64,000 nt of DNA from Glaciihabitans sp. GTDB taxonomy: Bacteria > Actinomycetota > Actinomycetes > Actinomycetales > Microbacteriaceae. The notes beneath the pieces are model-generated. The model had not been told where the DNA came from. It saw only the letters and a list, made by a program, of their open reading frames with translations, and did no database searches. Positions within the stretch are counted from its first letter, which is position 1; the number at the start of each line of letters is the position of its first letter. The position numbers and the translations under genes were made by a program. The stretch lies in assembly GCA_025464095.1 (NCBI GenBank), contig JAODMF010000013.1, forward strand, positions 124,001 through 188,000. The letters are read 5' to 3'. Positions 1 to 8,987 of the stretch are shown here, piece after piece.

Positions 1-381
1 CTCCGACGGCTCAACCAGGAGTTTCCGACCGGCGAGATCTCGTTCAATGAGTACGACGTGCTGTTCAACCTGTCGCGGCAGGACGGTCGCCAGTTGCGTA
101 TCCGCGACCTTAATCGGCACCTCCTGTTGACGCAGCCCAGCGTGAGTCGCATGGTCGACCGCCTCGCCGCTCGTGGGTTCGTGCGCAAAGAGAGTGACCC
201 CGGCGACGGTCGCGGCACGTTCGTTTGCCTGACGGATGCCGGCTACGCCCTGTTCCTGCGCGTCGCCGCCGCGCACGCGGCCGCGATCACCCACCACGTG
301 GGTGGCGCGCTCGATCGTGACGAGCTGCGGCGACTGCGCGAACTCGCCGACAAGCTCCGCGGAAGCGTCGACGACAGCTAG
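1..381 (+). CDS. MarR-family transcriptional regulator (5' end outside window)
   Basis: The reading frame is open from the first base and ends at TAG 379-381, so the N-terminus lies outside the window. The visible part is the winged helix-turn-helix of a MarR regulator: a recognition helix around TQPSVSRMVDRLAARGFV, then the wing (DPGDGRGTFVCLTDAG) and a C-terminal dimerisation helix. Family members bind DNA as dimers and usually repress nearby genes; no target is visible here. The stop overlaps the stop of the convergent gene on the other strand (CTAG at 378-381), so no terminator separates them. Confidence 0.85.
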   Translation, partial: LRRLNQEFPTGEISFNEYDVLFNLSRQDGRQLRIRDLNRHLLLTQPSVSRMVDRLAARGFVRKESDPGDGRGTFVCLTDAGYALFLRVAAAHAAAITHHVGGALDRDELRRLRELADKLRGSVDDS

Positions 382-1265
382 GACAGCGAGCGGTTGGCGG
401 CCGTCCACCGGCGCCGTGATCCGGCGAGCGCAGCCAGAGTGTGCGGTAGTTGGGCCAGTCGCTCGAAGCGAGCGCGGCTGGCGTCCTTCTGCGCAAGATA
501 TGAGCGCGCGAGTGCCCAGCGACGGTGGCCGGGCAATTCGAGCAAGGCGAGCGCCCAGCGAGTCTGGAGGGTGACAGAGTCCACAGCGAGTCGCATCCGC
601 GCGTAGCCCTCGGACGGCAGCACGAGCGGTCCGGGCTGGATGTCCAGTTCATCGAGCAGGGGGTGCATCTCTTCGCTGGCGCCCATTGCCTGCACCAGGG
701 CGCCGAGATCCTCACGCTCCGTCTGGCTAAGCAGTGCCTTGAACTGGTTGGCAAAGAAATGGAACTGGGTGCCGTTTCGCTGCCGTCTGCCATCGAGCCG
801 ATCATGGGTAGCGAAGATAGCTGTTGCGATGCGGTCGAGGCCCGGAACATTCTGGCCGCGAATTTTCACGGGCTGGCTTCGCTCCCACAGTCGGTCGAAC
901 ACCTCTTCTGGATCGGCGAAGAACCCGGGAATCACCGTGAAGATGCGCAACGCGGCGATGCAGTCGTCGTGCGTGAAAATGGTGCTCATCGTCGGCAGCA
1001 CCCTGAAGCGCGGCGCCCTCTTCTCGTGCCAGCCGGCGCCGCGGAGCGCGCGGATGAGGTGTGGTGCCGATGCCGGATCCACGATCAACGAGACGAGGGG
1101 CGAGACAGCGGGCGTGATGAGTCGGTTCCTGAGGAACACGGGGCCGCCGCCGATCAGGGCTCGGATGCGCAACGCAACGCAGCGCTCGGTGACGAGAAGT
1201 GCGATCGTGTCTTTGTCCTCGCGAAGTTGGTACCCGCTCGCGCCGGAGTCGTTGGGTCGCGCCAC
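378..1265 (-). CDS. Nucleotidyltransferase-like family protein
   Basis: A 295-residue cytoplasmic protein without signal peptide or membrane segment. The middle (IDPASAPHLIRAL.., a patch resembling IFTVIPGFFADPEEVFDRLW, then a LDRIATAIFATHD stretch) resembles the uncharacterised nucleotidyltransferase family (NTP_transf_5 type) common in Actinobacteria, whose substrate is unknown. The family call rests on overall pattern, not on a clear catalytic GS..DxD signature, so it is tentative. Its stop overlaps the stop of the convergent MarR gene. Codon use matches the neighbours. Confidence 0.55.
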   Translation of the reverse strand: MARPNDSGASGYQLREDKDTIALLVTERCVALRIRALIGGGPVFLRNRLITPAVSPLVSLIVDPASAPHLIRALRGAGWHEKRAPRFRVLPTMSTIFTHDDCIAALRIFTVIPGFFADPEEVFDRLWERSQPVKIRGQNVPGLDRIATAIFATHDRLDGRRQRNGTQFHFFANQFKALLSQTEREDLGALVQAMGASEEMHPLLDELDIQPGPLVLPSEGYARMRLAVDSVTLQTRWALALLELPGHRRWALARSYLAQKDASRARFERLAQLPHTLAALAGSRRRWTAANRSLS

Positions 1266-1345
1266 GTGAATCCTCCTCCCGCCGCCAGAGTACTAGCCGC
1301 GCGGGTTGCCCCGTGGGCGTGAAAGCGGCTGCCAGTTGGCAGCGA

Positions 1346-2242
1346 TCAGAAGGTGGGTCGGGCGCCCATGACGGTAACCGCCCGCGCCGCCACCCGCGCG
1401 CCGGAGCGTGCCGACCGCGTCGTGCTGCCGCTCGTGATCCACGTGTCCAAAAATCCCGCGCAGAACGCGTCGCCAGCACCGGTGGGGTCCAGTACCCGTG
1501 AGGGCAGCGAAGGGATGTGCGAGGCCGGACGGTCGGTGCGCGCGACGTACACGCCGCCGATCCCCATGGTCAGCACGACCACGTCGAACGACTGCGAGAG
1601 GGCGGCGGCGATCTCTGCCGGGTCGGTGAGACCGGTGAGAACGGCACCCTCGTCGTAGTTCGGAAAGATCAGGGAAGCACCGGCCACAGCATCCAGGAAG
1701 CTGTCGACTCCGTAGTCGACGAGAAATCCTGCGGATCCGGGGTCGACGGACACCTCGACACCTTTGGCCCGTGCGCGCGAAACGAGTCGCTTGACCGGCT
1801 CTGCACCGGCGCGGCCAAACAGGGAGTAGCCGGTGAAATGCAGGAGACGCGCGCCCTCGAGCGTCTCATCGGAAACCTCATCCGGGTCGAAGGCGTCGTT
1901 GGCGCCCCGGTCGGTAAGCATGGTGCGCTGCTCGCCCTCCACGACGATCACGATCGTGCCGGTTGGCAGCTCCGGGTCCCGCGAGAGGAAGGGGCGGACG
2001 CCGGAGTCGGAGAGCAGCTGGGTGTGCCGATGCAGGTCGGGCGCCCCGACGCGACCGTAGAAGTCGACATCGCAGTCCAGCATGCCGAGCCAGGCCGCGG
2101 TGTTCGCTGCCGAACCACCCGGACGAAACCGAATCATCGACGGCGTATCGGTGTCGACGCGGATGCTGCCGTCCGGCACGGCGACCACGTCGTCGATGAC
2201 ATCGCCAAAGACGACGATGCGACCCTTGCGCACGCTAATCAT
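1346..2242 (-). CDS. psuK: PfkB-family carbohydrate kinase, probable pseudouridine kinase
   Basis: A 298-residue ribokinase/PfkB-fold kinase. The sugar-binding motif RFRPGGSAANTAAWLG lies near residues 38-53 and the anion-hole/catalytic motif DPTGAGDAFCAGF begins at residue 252, with catalytic Asp 258. It probably phosphorylates pseudouridine at the 5' position before PsuG cleaves it. ATG at 2242 was chosen because it overlaps the end of psuG by 8 bases, as expected for translational coupling; the open frame extends further upstream, but only into low-quality sequence inside psuG. A short hairpin (GCTGCCA/TGGCAGC, 1328-1343) follows the stop. The specific substrate is inferred from the psuG partner; other PfkB kinases phosphorylate ribose or nucleosides. 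Confidence 0.85.
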   Translation of the reverse strand: MISVRKGRIVVFGDVIDDVVAVPDGSIRVDTDTPSMIRFRPGGSAANTAAWLGMLDCDVDFYGRVGAPDLHRHTQLLSDSGVRPFLSRDPELPTGTIVIVVEGEQRTMLTDRGANDAFDPDEVSDETLEGARLLHFTGYSLFGRAGAEPVKRLVSRARAKGVEVSVDPGSAGFLVDYGVDSFLDAVAGASLIFPNYDEGAVLTGLTDPAEIAAALSQSFDVVVLTMGIGGVYVARTDRPASHIPSLPSRVLDPTGAGDAFCAGFLDTWITSGSTTRSARSGARVAARAVTVMGARPTF

Positions 2243-3149
2243 GCAGCGCTGCCCACGCGGTGGCGATGTCGCCCGCGACGCGGACGTTGTTGCGCGCGAG
2301 GTCGAGGTTGACCTCGAGACTGCGCCCGCCGGATGCCTCGACGATGTAGAGGAGGAGAAACGGGGTAACCGCCTTGCCGGTGACTCCGGCCTCCTGCGCT
2401 GCGGCAAGCGCTTCGAGCAATACCCGGTCGTGGTCGGCGGGGTCCCACTGCTGGTCGAGCGGGATGGGGTTTGCGACGATGATGCCCTGGCCGTGGCCAA
2501 GCGCATCCTGCGATTTCATGATCGCCGCAACCTCCGCCGCAGTATCGACCGACCAGTCCAATGTGAAGGCGGACTCGCGCAGCCAGAAGCTCGGAAATAC
2601 CGTCGTGCCATAGCCCACGACCGGCACACTGAGTGTTTCGAGTCGCTCGAGGGTCGCTGAGATATCCAGCACGGACTTCACGCCCGCGGAGACGACGGTG
2701 ATCGGCGTGACGGCGAGTGTCGTCAGGTCGGCCGACTCGTCGAAGCTGTCGCGAGCGCCACGGTGAACTCCACCCAGGCCGCCGGTGGCGAACACCCGGA
2801 TGCCGGCAAGCGCCGCAAGGTGCGAGGTCGCGGCGACCGTTGTGGCTGCGCTCGCCCCCGCTGCCGCGATGATCGGCAGGTCGCGCACGCTCGCCTTCGC
2901 GAGCTCCTCTTCGGCGATACGGCGCACGCCCTCGGCATCCAACCCGATCTGTGGCACCCCGTCGAGCACCGCGATGGTGGCAGGAGTGACTCCGGCCGAA
3001 CGCAGGATGTCTTCGAATTCGACGGCTGCCTCGTGGTTGCGGGGTCGGGGCAGCCCGTGGCTGATGATCGTGGACTCGAGCGCGACAACGGGACGGTGTT
3101 CTGCGAGCGCGGCGGCGACGGATTCGGAGACGTGGAATGGCGTAGTCAT
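2235..3149 (-). CDS. psuG: Pseudouridine-5'-phosphate glycosidase
   Basis: A 304-residue protein of normal family length. PsuG reversibly cleaves the C-C glycosidic bond of pseudouridine 5'-phosphate to uracil and ribose 5-phosphate. The signature VALESTIISHGLPRPRN (residues 22-38) and the glycine-rich FATGGLGGVHRGA segment are present, as is the GIIVANPIP segment. It overlaps the following PfkB kinase by 8 bases, forming the psuG-psuK pair that feeds salvaged RNA pseudouridine into central metabolism. No pseudouridine transporter is visible beside it. Confidence 0.93.
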   Translation of the reverse strand: MTTPFHVSESVAAALAEHRPVVALESTIISHGLPRPRNHEAAVEFEDILRSAGVTPATIAVLDGVPQIGLDAEGVRRIAEEELAKASVRDLPIIAAAGASAATTVAATSHLAALAGIRVFATGGLGGVHRGARDSFDESADLTTLAVTPITVVSAGVKSVLDISATLERLETLSVPVVGYGTTVFPSFWLRESAFTLDWSVDTAAEVAAIMKSQDALGHGQGIIVANPIPLDQQWDPADHDRVLLEALAAAQEAGVTGKAVTPFLLLYIVEASGGRSLEVNLDLARNNVRVAGDIATAWAALHD

Positions 3150-3338
3150 GTCTTCGCTAACTTACCGGCATCCAGCATTCGTTCCGGCTGGGACGACGGC
3201 ACCCGTTGCTGGGTATCCCCCGAACGGGGGCCAATTTTGCGAACCGACTTCCAGCCCGCTCCGAACCCCTAGATCAGCGGAGCCGCTGTCCCATGCCGGG
3301 CTCGCGTCGCGCCCAGGCGGCGCGGGCCCCCTTCGCTC

Positions 3339-4010
3339 CTAGTGCTCGTGTACGGTGCCGGGGAGGTAGCGCGAAACGTGGGACGCGAGCACCCGCTCGG
3401 ACCGTTCGGCGTCGCCTGACTCGAGCGCTTCGACGATCTCGCGGTGCGATTCCGCGGCCTCGACCAGTGACATCTCGTTTGAGGCCATCGCGAGGATCGT
3501 CATGACCTCGATCCCGAGCGCGTTCCAGGAGCGCATCAGGGATTCGTTGTGGGCCAGACGAACAATGGAGCGGTGGAACTGCGTACTCGCGCTCGCATAT
3601 GCCAGGCGGTCGCCGGTGCCGGCGACATCCATCATCGCGTCGAACTTCTCGCGCACTTCTGACGCGTCGCCTTCCATGCGGACGGCGGCCAGCCTGCCAG
3701 CGATCGCCTCGAGCGCCGCGCGGACCGGGACGCCGTCGACGAGGTCCTGCTCGACGATGTTGCGCACCCGAGTGCCAACGTGGATCTGGGATTCGAGCAG
3801 TCCGACGGCGGTCAATTCACGAAAGGCTTCACGCACCGGCGTCTGGCTGGTTCCCAGCTGCGCGGCGATCTCCATCTCCCGCAACGCGGTGCCGGGAGTC
3901 AATCGCCCCTGCGCGATTTCGAGAACGATGTAGTCGCGCACCTGGTCAGCAAGGCTCACCCGGGTGAGACGGGCAGGCGCGCGCTCGGTCGGTTTCACGG
4001 ACATCCTCAC
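3339..4010 (-). CDS. GntR-family regulator, FCD (FadR) subfamily
   Basis: A 223-residue regulator. Residues about 15-80 form a GntR winged helix-turn-helix (SLADQVRDYIVLEIAQGRL..TSQTPVREAFREL). The C-terminal FCD all-alpha ligand domain follows, with potential metal ligands in the FHRSIVRLAHNESL and ESHREIVEALESGD helices. Members usually bind a small organic acid or sugar acid and control an adjacent catabolic operon. The gene is divergent from the ABC-GMC-ALDH operon starting at 4169 and shares a 16-bp perfect palindrome (4064-4079) in the gap, so it most likely controls that operon and itself. An alternative start lies two codons downstream. Confidence 0.9.
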   Translation of the reverse strand: MRMSVKPTERAPARLTRVSLADQVRDYIVLEIAQGRLTPGTALREMEIAAQLGTSQTPVREAFRELTAVGLLESQIHVGTRVRNIVEQDLVDGVPVRAALEAIAGRLAAVRMEGDASEVREKFDAMMDVAGTGDRLAYASASTQFHRSIVRLAHNESLMRSWNALGIEVMTILAMASNEMSLVEAAESHREIVEALESGDAERSERVLASHVSRYLPGTVHEH

Positions 4011-4063
4011 TGGCTGGTTTGTCCGATTCTAGCCGCGAGGGGCTCCAAAAACGTGTGCACTCC

Positions 4064-4079
4064 GCATTATCGATAATGC
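4064..4079. promoter_or_regulatory. Palindromic operator for the GntR regulator
   Basis: GCATTATCGATAATGC is a perfect 16-bp palindrome in the divergent gap between the GntR gene and the sugar ABC operon, ending against the proposed -35 box of the operon. Position and symmetry fit a GntR/FCD dimer site. The assignment is inference. Confidence 0.6.
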
Positions 4080-4108
4080 TTGACTCTGCTCGCCCGGTGA
4101 CCTAGCCT
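4080..4108 (+). promoter_or_regulatory. Putative promoter of the sugar ABC / GMC operon
   Basis: TTGACT (4080-4085), a 17-base spacer and TAGCCT (4103-4108) resemble an actinobacterial primary sigma promoter. The palindrome at 4064-4079 abuts the -35 box, so a bound regulator could block or recruit polymerase. The -10 box is a weak match. Confidence 0.45.
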
Positions 4109-4168
4109 GACCAAATCGCCTTGCGCGCTACGCCCCGTTCCTCCTTTCACAACGAAGTGGAAAGACCC

Positions 4169-5656
4169 GTGCCAGCTCTTTCGATCCGCTCGCTCAGCAA
4201 GTCGTTCTTCGGCTACCCCGTGCTCAGCGATATCGACATCGACCTTGAGGTCGGCGAAGTGCACGGGCTGGTCGGCGAAAACGGCGCGGGCAAGTCGACG
4301 CTGATGAAAATTCTCGCGGGCGTTTACGCGCCCGACTCCGGCAGCATTCACCTTGGGGAAACGGACCTTCGGTTCACCCACCCCACCCAGGCGCACGCCG
4401 CCGGCATCTCCACCGTCTTCCAGGAGTTCAACCTGCTGCCGGATCGCAGCGTTGCCCAGAACATCTATCTGGGCCGCGAGCCCCGGGTCCGTGGCTTCGT
4501 CTCGTCCGCGCTGATGAACCGCAACGCGCAGGCGCTGTTCGACTCGCTGGGCGTAACAACCATCTCAGCCAGCGCCCGGGTGGGTGACCTCTCCGTCGCG
4601 CAGCAACAGATCGTCGAGATCGCGAAAGCACTGAGCTATGACGCACGCGTGATCTCCATGGACGAGCCGACCGCGGCCCTGGCCGACCACGAGGTCGCCC
4701 TGCTGTACGGGATCATCCGCACGCTCACGTCTCGCGGGGTGACGATCCTCTACGTCTCGCACCGACTGCGCGAGATATTCGACCTGTGCGACCGGATCAG
4801 CGTGCTCAAAGACGGCGTGCTCGTCACGACAAGGGCGGCCGCCGAGCTTGACGAGCAGGAGCTCGTTCGGCTGATGGTCGGGCGGCCGCTGTCGACGTTC
4901 TTCGCCACAGCTGATGCGGACGCGGTGGTTGGCGACGTGGTGCTCTCACTCCAGTCCGCCGGCAACGCCTGGGTGGATGACATCAGCCTCGAACTGCGCA
5001 GCGGCGAAATTGTCGGCATGGCGGGCCTCCAGGGCGCCGGGCGCACGGAAGTACTCGAAGGCATCGCCGGATCGGCGCCGTTCACTCGGGGAACCGTTGA
5101 GGTCGCGGGCAAGACGGTGCGCATCCGGTCGCCGCGCCGGGCGATTCAACTGGGCATCGCGCACATCACCGAAGACCGCAAGGCAACCGGGCTCGCGCTC
5201 GGCCAGAGCGTGCTCGACAACGCACTTTCGGTCGTGCGCGCGACCACCCCGCGCCGGGTCGGGGCTGCCCGCCGCCGCGCGCTCACCATGTTGCAGGATC
5301 TCGAACTGTCCGCCCGCGGCCCGGACCAGGAGGTTCGGTATCTCTCCGGGGGCAACCAGCAGAAGGTCGTTCTCGCAAAATGGCTGCTCACCGAGCCTCG
5401 GGTGCTGTTGCTCGACGAGCCCACTCGCGGCATCGACGTCGGCGCCAAGCAGGCGCTGTACGTGCTGATGCGCACGCTGGCCGCCGCCGGCCACGCCATC
5501 CTCATGGTCTCCAGTGAACTTCCCGAGCTGATCGGCATGGCGGATCGCATTCTCGTTCTGCGCGACGGCCGGCTGGTCGCGGAACTGCCGGCGGCATCCG
5601 ATGAAGAGACGATCCTCGCGGCGGCCTCCGGAATCGACACGGGAGTAGCCGCATGA
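4169..5656 (+). CDS. Sugar ABC transporter, duplicated ATPase (RbsA/XylG type)
   Basis: A 495-residue ATPase with two nucleotide-binding domains that powers import by the two permeases downstream. The first domain has Walker A GENGAGKST (36-44), LSVAQQQ and Walker B DEPTAAL; the second has the usual degenerate Walker A, then LSGGNQQKV and DEPTRGIDVGAK. This is the CUT2 (ribose, xylose, galactose, inositol) architecture. GTG at 4169 is preferred over a TTG at 4121 because GGAAAG (4159-4164) sits at the right distance and homology starts at once (ALSIRSLSKSF). It overlaps the next gene by ATGA. The substrate cannot be read from the sequence. Confidence 0.93.
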   Translation: MPALSIRSLSKSFFGYPVLSDIDIDLEVGEVHGLVGENGAGKSTLMKILAGVYAPDSGSIHLGETDLRFTHPTQAHAAGISTVFQEFNLLPDRSVAQNIYLGREPRVRGFVSSALMNRNAQALFDSLGVTTISASARVGDLSVAQQQIVEIAKALSYDARVISMDEPTAALADHEVALLYGIIRTLTSRGVTILYVSHRLREIFDLCDRISVLKDGVLVTTRAAAELDEQELVRLMVGRPLSTFFATADADAVVGDVVLSLQSAGNAWVDDISLELRSGEIVGMAGLQGAGRTEVLEGIAGSAPFTRGTVEVAGKTVRIRSPRRAIQLGIAHITEDRKATGLALGQSVLDNALSVVRATTPRRVGAARRRALTMLQDLELSARGPDQEVRYLSGGNQQKVVLAKWLLTEPRVLLLDEPTRGIDVGAKQALYVLMRTLAAAGHAILMVSSELPELIGMADRILVLRDGRLVAELPAASDEETILAAASGIDTGVAA

Positions 5657-6654
5657 ACGGCAGGACAGCGGCGGTACGCCGGACGCTCGGCTCGACCACA
5701 GCGACCGTGTACGCGATCTTCGTGGTCGTCGCAATCGCGGGAGCAATCCTCGCGGCCACCGCGGGGAGCGCGTTCTTCACCGAGGGCAACCTCGAGTCGC
5801 TGCTGACCGCAACCACGGTGCTGGGCCTCGTGGCGATCGGCCAGACGCTTGTCGTACTGCTGGGCAGCCTGGACCTTTCTGTTCCGTTCGTCGTGAGCCT
5901 GTCGAGCGTGCTTGCGGCGGGGGTCATGCTCGGCTCTGCGGACAACCTGGTCGCGGGCATCCTCACGGCCGTGGTCGCGAGCACGCTGATCGGCCTCGTG
6001 AACGGCCTGCTGGTTGGGTTGGTGAAGATCAACGGGTTCATCGCGACGCTCGGTATCGGTCTGATCGTCTCCGGCTACCTCTTCACCAACTACCAGGGCA
6101 GCACCGGACAGGCGTCTCCCCAGCTCGTCGCCTTCGGCGGTCTGACCCTCGGCTTCGTTCCGGTGACCACCATCCTGATGTTCGCCTGCCTCGCGATCGT
6201 GATGGTGCTGCTGACCCGCACGCGCACCGGCATGCACGTCTTCGCCGTTGGGGGCGACCCCGAAGTGGCCCGGATGTCAGGCGTGCGCAACGCGGTTCCG
6301 GTCATCGTCGCTCACGCACTGTCCGGCCTGTTCGCCGGCCTCGCGGGACTCGTCGTCGTCGCTCGACTCGGGGTCGGCAGCCCGCAGGTCGGGTCGCAGG
6401 GCGGGTACGACCTGCTCTCCATCGCCGCGGTGGTGCTCGGCGGCGCGGTGCTCGCCGGTGGCCGCGGGTCGCTGTGGGGCTCGCTCGGCGGCATCCTGAT
6501 CTTCGCGACCATCGACAGCATCCTCGGAATCCTGCAGGTCAATCCGTACCTCAAGGATGTCGTGCGCGGCGTCATCATCATCGTCGCGGTGGCCGTGTAT
6601 GCCCGCCGATCCGTTCCCCGCCGTCCGGCGCGTTTCGGTGGGGGTGCGCGATGA
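5653..6654 (+). CDS. Sugar ABC transporter permease (CUT2), first
   Basis: A 333-residue membrane protein with eight or more hydrophobic segments. It carries the CUT2 permease motif near GLVNGLLVGLVKINGFIATL and the conserved late AAVVLGGAVLAGGRGS segment. It forms half of the translocation channel with the permease encoded next. Start and stop overlap both neighbours (ATGA at 5653 and 6651), so the transporter genes are translationally coupled. Having two different permeases rather than one homodimeric one is common in actinobacterial CUT2 systems. Confidence 0.92.
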   Translation: MNGRTAAVRRTLGSTTATVYAIFVVVAIAGAILAATAGSAFFTEGNLESLLTATTVLGLVAIGQTLVVLLGSLDLSVPFVVSLSSVLAAGVMLGSADNLVAGILTAVVASTLIGLVNGLLVGLVKINGFIATLGIGLIVSGYLFTNYQGSTGQASPQLVAFGGLTLGFVPVTTILMFACLAIVMVLLTRTRTGMHVFAVGGDPEVARMSGVRNAVPVIVAHALSGLFAGLAGLVVVARLGVGSPQVGSQGGYDLLSIAAVVLGGAVLAGGRGSLWGSLGGILIFATIDSILGILQVNPYLKDVVRGVIIIVAVAVYARRSVPRRPARFGGGAR

Positions 6655-7685
6655 CGACCACGACTCGCTTCACCACGGAACGCCGACCGCTGCTCGCACG
6701 GGTCGGGCGTGGTCTTCGTACACCCGGCGGTGCGATCTTCGTGCTGCTGGCGATCCTCCTCGTCGGGCTGTTCCTCTACAACCCGTCCCTGGGGGACCCC
6801 GGGCAGTTCATGCGGTTCCTGGGACGAACCGCCCCCATCCTGATCGTGGCGCTCGGGCAGTATTTTGTGATCGTCTCGGGCGAGATCGACCTTTCGATGG
6901 CCGCCATCATCGCCGCGCAGGTCGTTCTCGCTGGCAACCTGATCGGGCAGGACGCGAGCCGGATCCTTCCAGTCGTGCTGCTGATGGCGCTCCTGGCGCT
7001 CGTCGTCGGCCTGCTCAACGGCGTGCTCACCACCCTGTTCCGCGTGCCCAGCTTCATCGCGACCCTGGGAACAGCACTCGTCGTCTCCGGCATCACCTTC
7101 TACGCGACCGGTGGTGCGCCGAGCGGTAACCCGGTCGACTCGTTCCGCGAGATCGGACGCGGCGGCATCGACAAGGTGCCCGTGTTCGGGTTCGTGCCGT
7201 ACTCGACCATCGTGCTTGCCGTGCTGGTCGTTCTCGCCCTCGTGCTGATGCGACGCCCGTTCGGCCGCATGCTGCTCGCCGTCGGCGACAACGCCCGCAT
7301 GACCGCGCTCGCCGGGGCATCCGTCTGGTGGCTGCGGACTCGCGCCTTCATCCTCTCCGCCTTTGCCTCGACCATTGCTGCCATAGTGCTGGTCGGGTAC
7401 GCCGGCGTCAGCCCGGTTGTCGGCCAGGGCTACCAGTTCATCGCCATCACCGCGGTCATTCTCGGCGGGGTTGTTCTCGGCGGCGGGCGTGGCTGGGTGC
7501 TCTCGGCGATCGCGGCCGCCTTCGCCCTCGAGGTGCTGTTCAGCCTCCTCGACTTCATCGGCGTGCAGTCGACCTGGCGCCCCGCCGTTCAGGGCGTGAT
7601 CATTCTCGTCGCCCTCGGAGTTCCGCTGCTGCGCTTCACGCGCAGGCGCTCACAGACCCTTCGGTCAAACCGGCCGAACAAATGA
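6651..7685 (+). CDS. Sugar ABC transporter permease (CUT2), second
   Basis: A 344-residue permease paralogous to the preceding one: GEIDLSMAAIIA early, GLLNGVLTTLFRVPSFIATL centrally, and TAVILGGVVLGGGRGW late. ATG at 6651 was chosen because it overlaps the upstream stop as ATGA and starts a hydrophilic N-terminus before the first membrane segment; the open frame extends further upstream only inside the previous gene. The two permeases presumably form a heterodimer with the ATPase. Confidence 0.92.
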   Translation: MTTTTRFTTERRPLLARVGRGLRTPGGAIFVLLAILLVGLFLYNPSLGDPGQFMRFLGRTAPILIVALGQYFVIVSGEIDLSMAAIIAAQVVLAGNLIGQDASRILPVVLLMALLALVVGLLNGVLTTLFRVPSFIATLGTALVVSGITFYATGGAPSGNPVDSFREIGRGGIDKVPVFGFVPYSTIVLAVLVVLALVLMRRPFGRMLLAVGDNARMTALAGASVWWLRTRAFILSAFASTIAAIVLVGYAGVSPVVGQGYQFIAITAVILGGVVLGGGRGWVLSAIAAAFALEVLFSLLDFIGVQSTWRPAVQGVIILVALGVPLLRFTRRRSQTLRSNRPNK

Positions 7686-7696
7686 AAGGGAAGTTC

Positions 7697-8899
7697 GTGC
7701 AGAAACCTCGCACCAAAACAATGTTGTTTGGAGTACTGGGGTCGTTGGTCCTGGTGCTCACCGCGTGTGCGCCCGGTTCCAATACCGGCACCACGCCAAA
7801 CACGGGAACCGGATCCACAGCATCCGCGAACCCCTCGTTCGACCAGAAGACCTTCGACACCGAGAACGCCCAGCGCACCGCGACCTTCACCGGGGACCCC
7901 GCGACGCCGTGGCTGCAGTACCTGCCCGGAGCCATGGTGGATGCGTCGAAGACGAAGCTCGACCACCCCGGCAAGGTGTGCTTCTCGAACGCTGCACTCA
8001 GCAACACGTGGCGCCAGACGGGCTGGATCACCATGCAGCAGCAGCTCAAGGTTCTGCAGAGCCAGGGCGTCATCTCCAAGCTCGAGGCGCGCAACGCGCA
8101 AGACAGCGACGACACCCAGGTAGCCGACATCGACTACTTCATCAACGAGAACAACTGCGACGCCTACATCATCGCTCCGAACTCGCCGAAGGCGACTGCC
8201 GGTGCGGTCGAGCGGGCGTGTGCGACGGGCAAGCCGGTCATCATCTTCGACCGCGGAGCCGGCACCGACTGCGAGACCAGCTTCGTGCACTCGGTCGGCG
8301 GCTACGCGTGGGGCATCGACTCCGCTAGCTTCATCGCTGCCAACGTCAAGAAGGGCGGCCACGTGGTCGCTCTCCGTACCGCGCCGGGTGTCGACGTCTT
8401 CGAACAGCGCTGGGCCGCCGCCCAGCACATCTTCGAGAAGGCCGGCCTCAAGGTCACCGACTACCTCACCGGCGCCGACCCGGCCAAGATCAAGTCCACC
8501 CTGAGCGACGAGATCGCCAAGGGAACTGTCGATGCCGTCTGGGTCGACCTGGGCGACCAGGCCGTCCCCGCCGTCGAGGCATTCGAGGACGCCGGTAAGC
8601 CGATCCCCGTGGTCACCGGTGAGGACGTGCTGTCCTACCTGCGGGCGTGGAAGGCCAAGGGCTTCAAGGGATTCGCGCCGGTCTACTCGGCCTACCAGTG
8701 GCGCACGGCGCTGATCGCGGTCGGCGACCTCTTCCAGGGCAAGGAAATCCCGAAGGACTGGGTGCTTCCGCAGGTTCCGGTCCCGGCGGACAAGCTGGAT
8801 GCCGCAATCAACGCGAACAAGGGAATGCCTGACGGTCATTACGCCTCCTTCGGCGGAGAAGACCTGCCCGGGTATCCCACCGCCTGGCAGAAGCCGTAA
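7697..8899 (+). CDS. Sugar ABC transporter substrate-binding lipoprotein
   Basis: A 400-residue exported lipoprotein. The N-terminus has basic residues, a hydrophobic stretch and the lipobox LTAC with Cys 24, then a Ser/Thr/Gly-rich linker. The body is a periplasmic-binding-protein (Peripla_BP_4, ribose-binding-like) fold, with NCDAYIIAPNSPKATAGAVE and KPVIIFDRGAGTDCE typical of lobe I. GTG at 7697 is preceded by AAAGGG at 7685-7690; an in-frame ATG at 7682 is also possible. It delivers substrate to the permeases just upstream. The ligand is unknown. A strong hairpin follows the gene. Confidence 0.9.
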   Translation: MQKPRTKTMLFGVLGSLVLVLTACAPGSNTGTTPNTGTGSTASANPSFDQKTFDTENAQRTATFTGDPATPWLQYLPGAMVDASKTKLDHPGKVCFSNAALSNTWRQTGWITMQQQLKVLQSQGVISKLEARNAQDSDDTQVADIDYFINENNCDAYIIAPNSPKATAGAVERACATGKPVIIFDRGAGTDCETSFVHSVGGYAWGIDSASFIAANVKKGGHVVALRTAPGVDVFEQRWAAAQHIFEKAGLKVTDYLTGADPAKIKSTLSDEIAKGTVDAVWVDLGDQAVPAVEAFEDAGKPIPVVTGEDVLSYLRAWKAKGFKGFAPVYSAYQWRTALIAVGDLFQGKEIPKDWVLPQVPVPADKLDAAINANKGMPDGHYASFGGEDLPGYPTAWQKP

Positions 8900-8912
8900 C
8901 ACCGATTGCGCC

Positions 8913-8941
8913 GTGGTCGGGGCCCGTTCGGCCCCGACCAC
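8913..8941 (+). terminator. Intercistronic hairpin after the binding-protein gene
   Basis: An 11-bp GC-rich stem (GTGGTCGGGGC / GCCCCGACCAC) with a 7-base loop and no following T-run. Such hairpins after binding-protein genes usually stabilise the upstream mRNA or partly attenuate transcription, giving more binding protein than downstream enzyme. Function is inferred from position. Confidence 0.6.
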
Positions 8942-8987
8942 CCCGCGAGCACCCTGATCCAACCGCGAACCCAAGGATTCGAAGACG

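Noticed and set aside
3217-3230. CCCCCG-AA-CGGGGG as a terminator
   Set aside because: The stem has almost no loop and sits upstream of psuG with no T-run in the direction of the GntR transcript; too weak to annotate.
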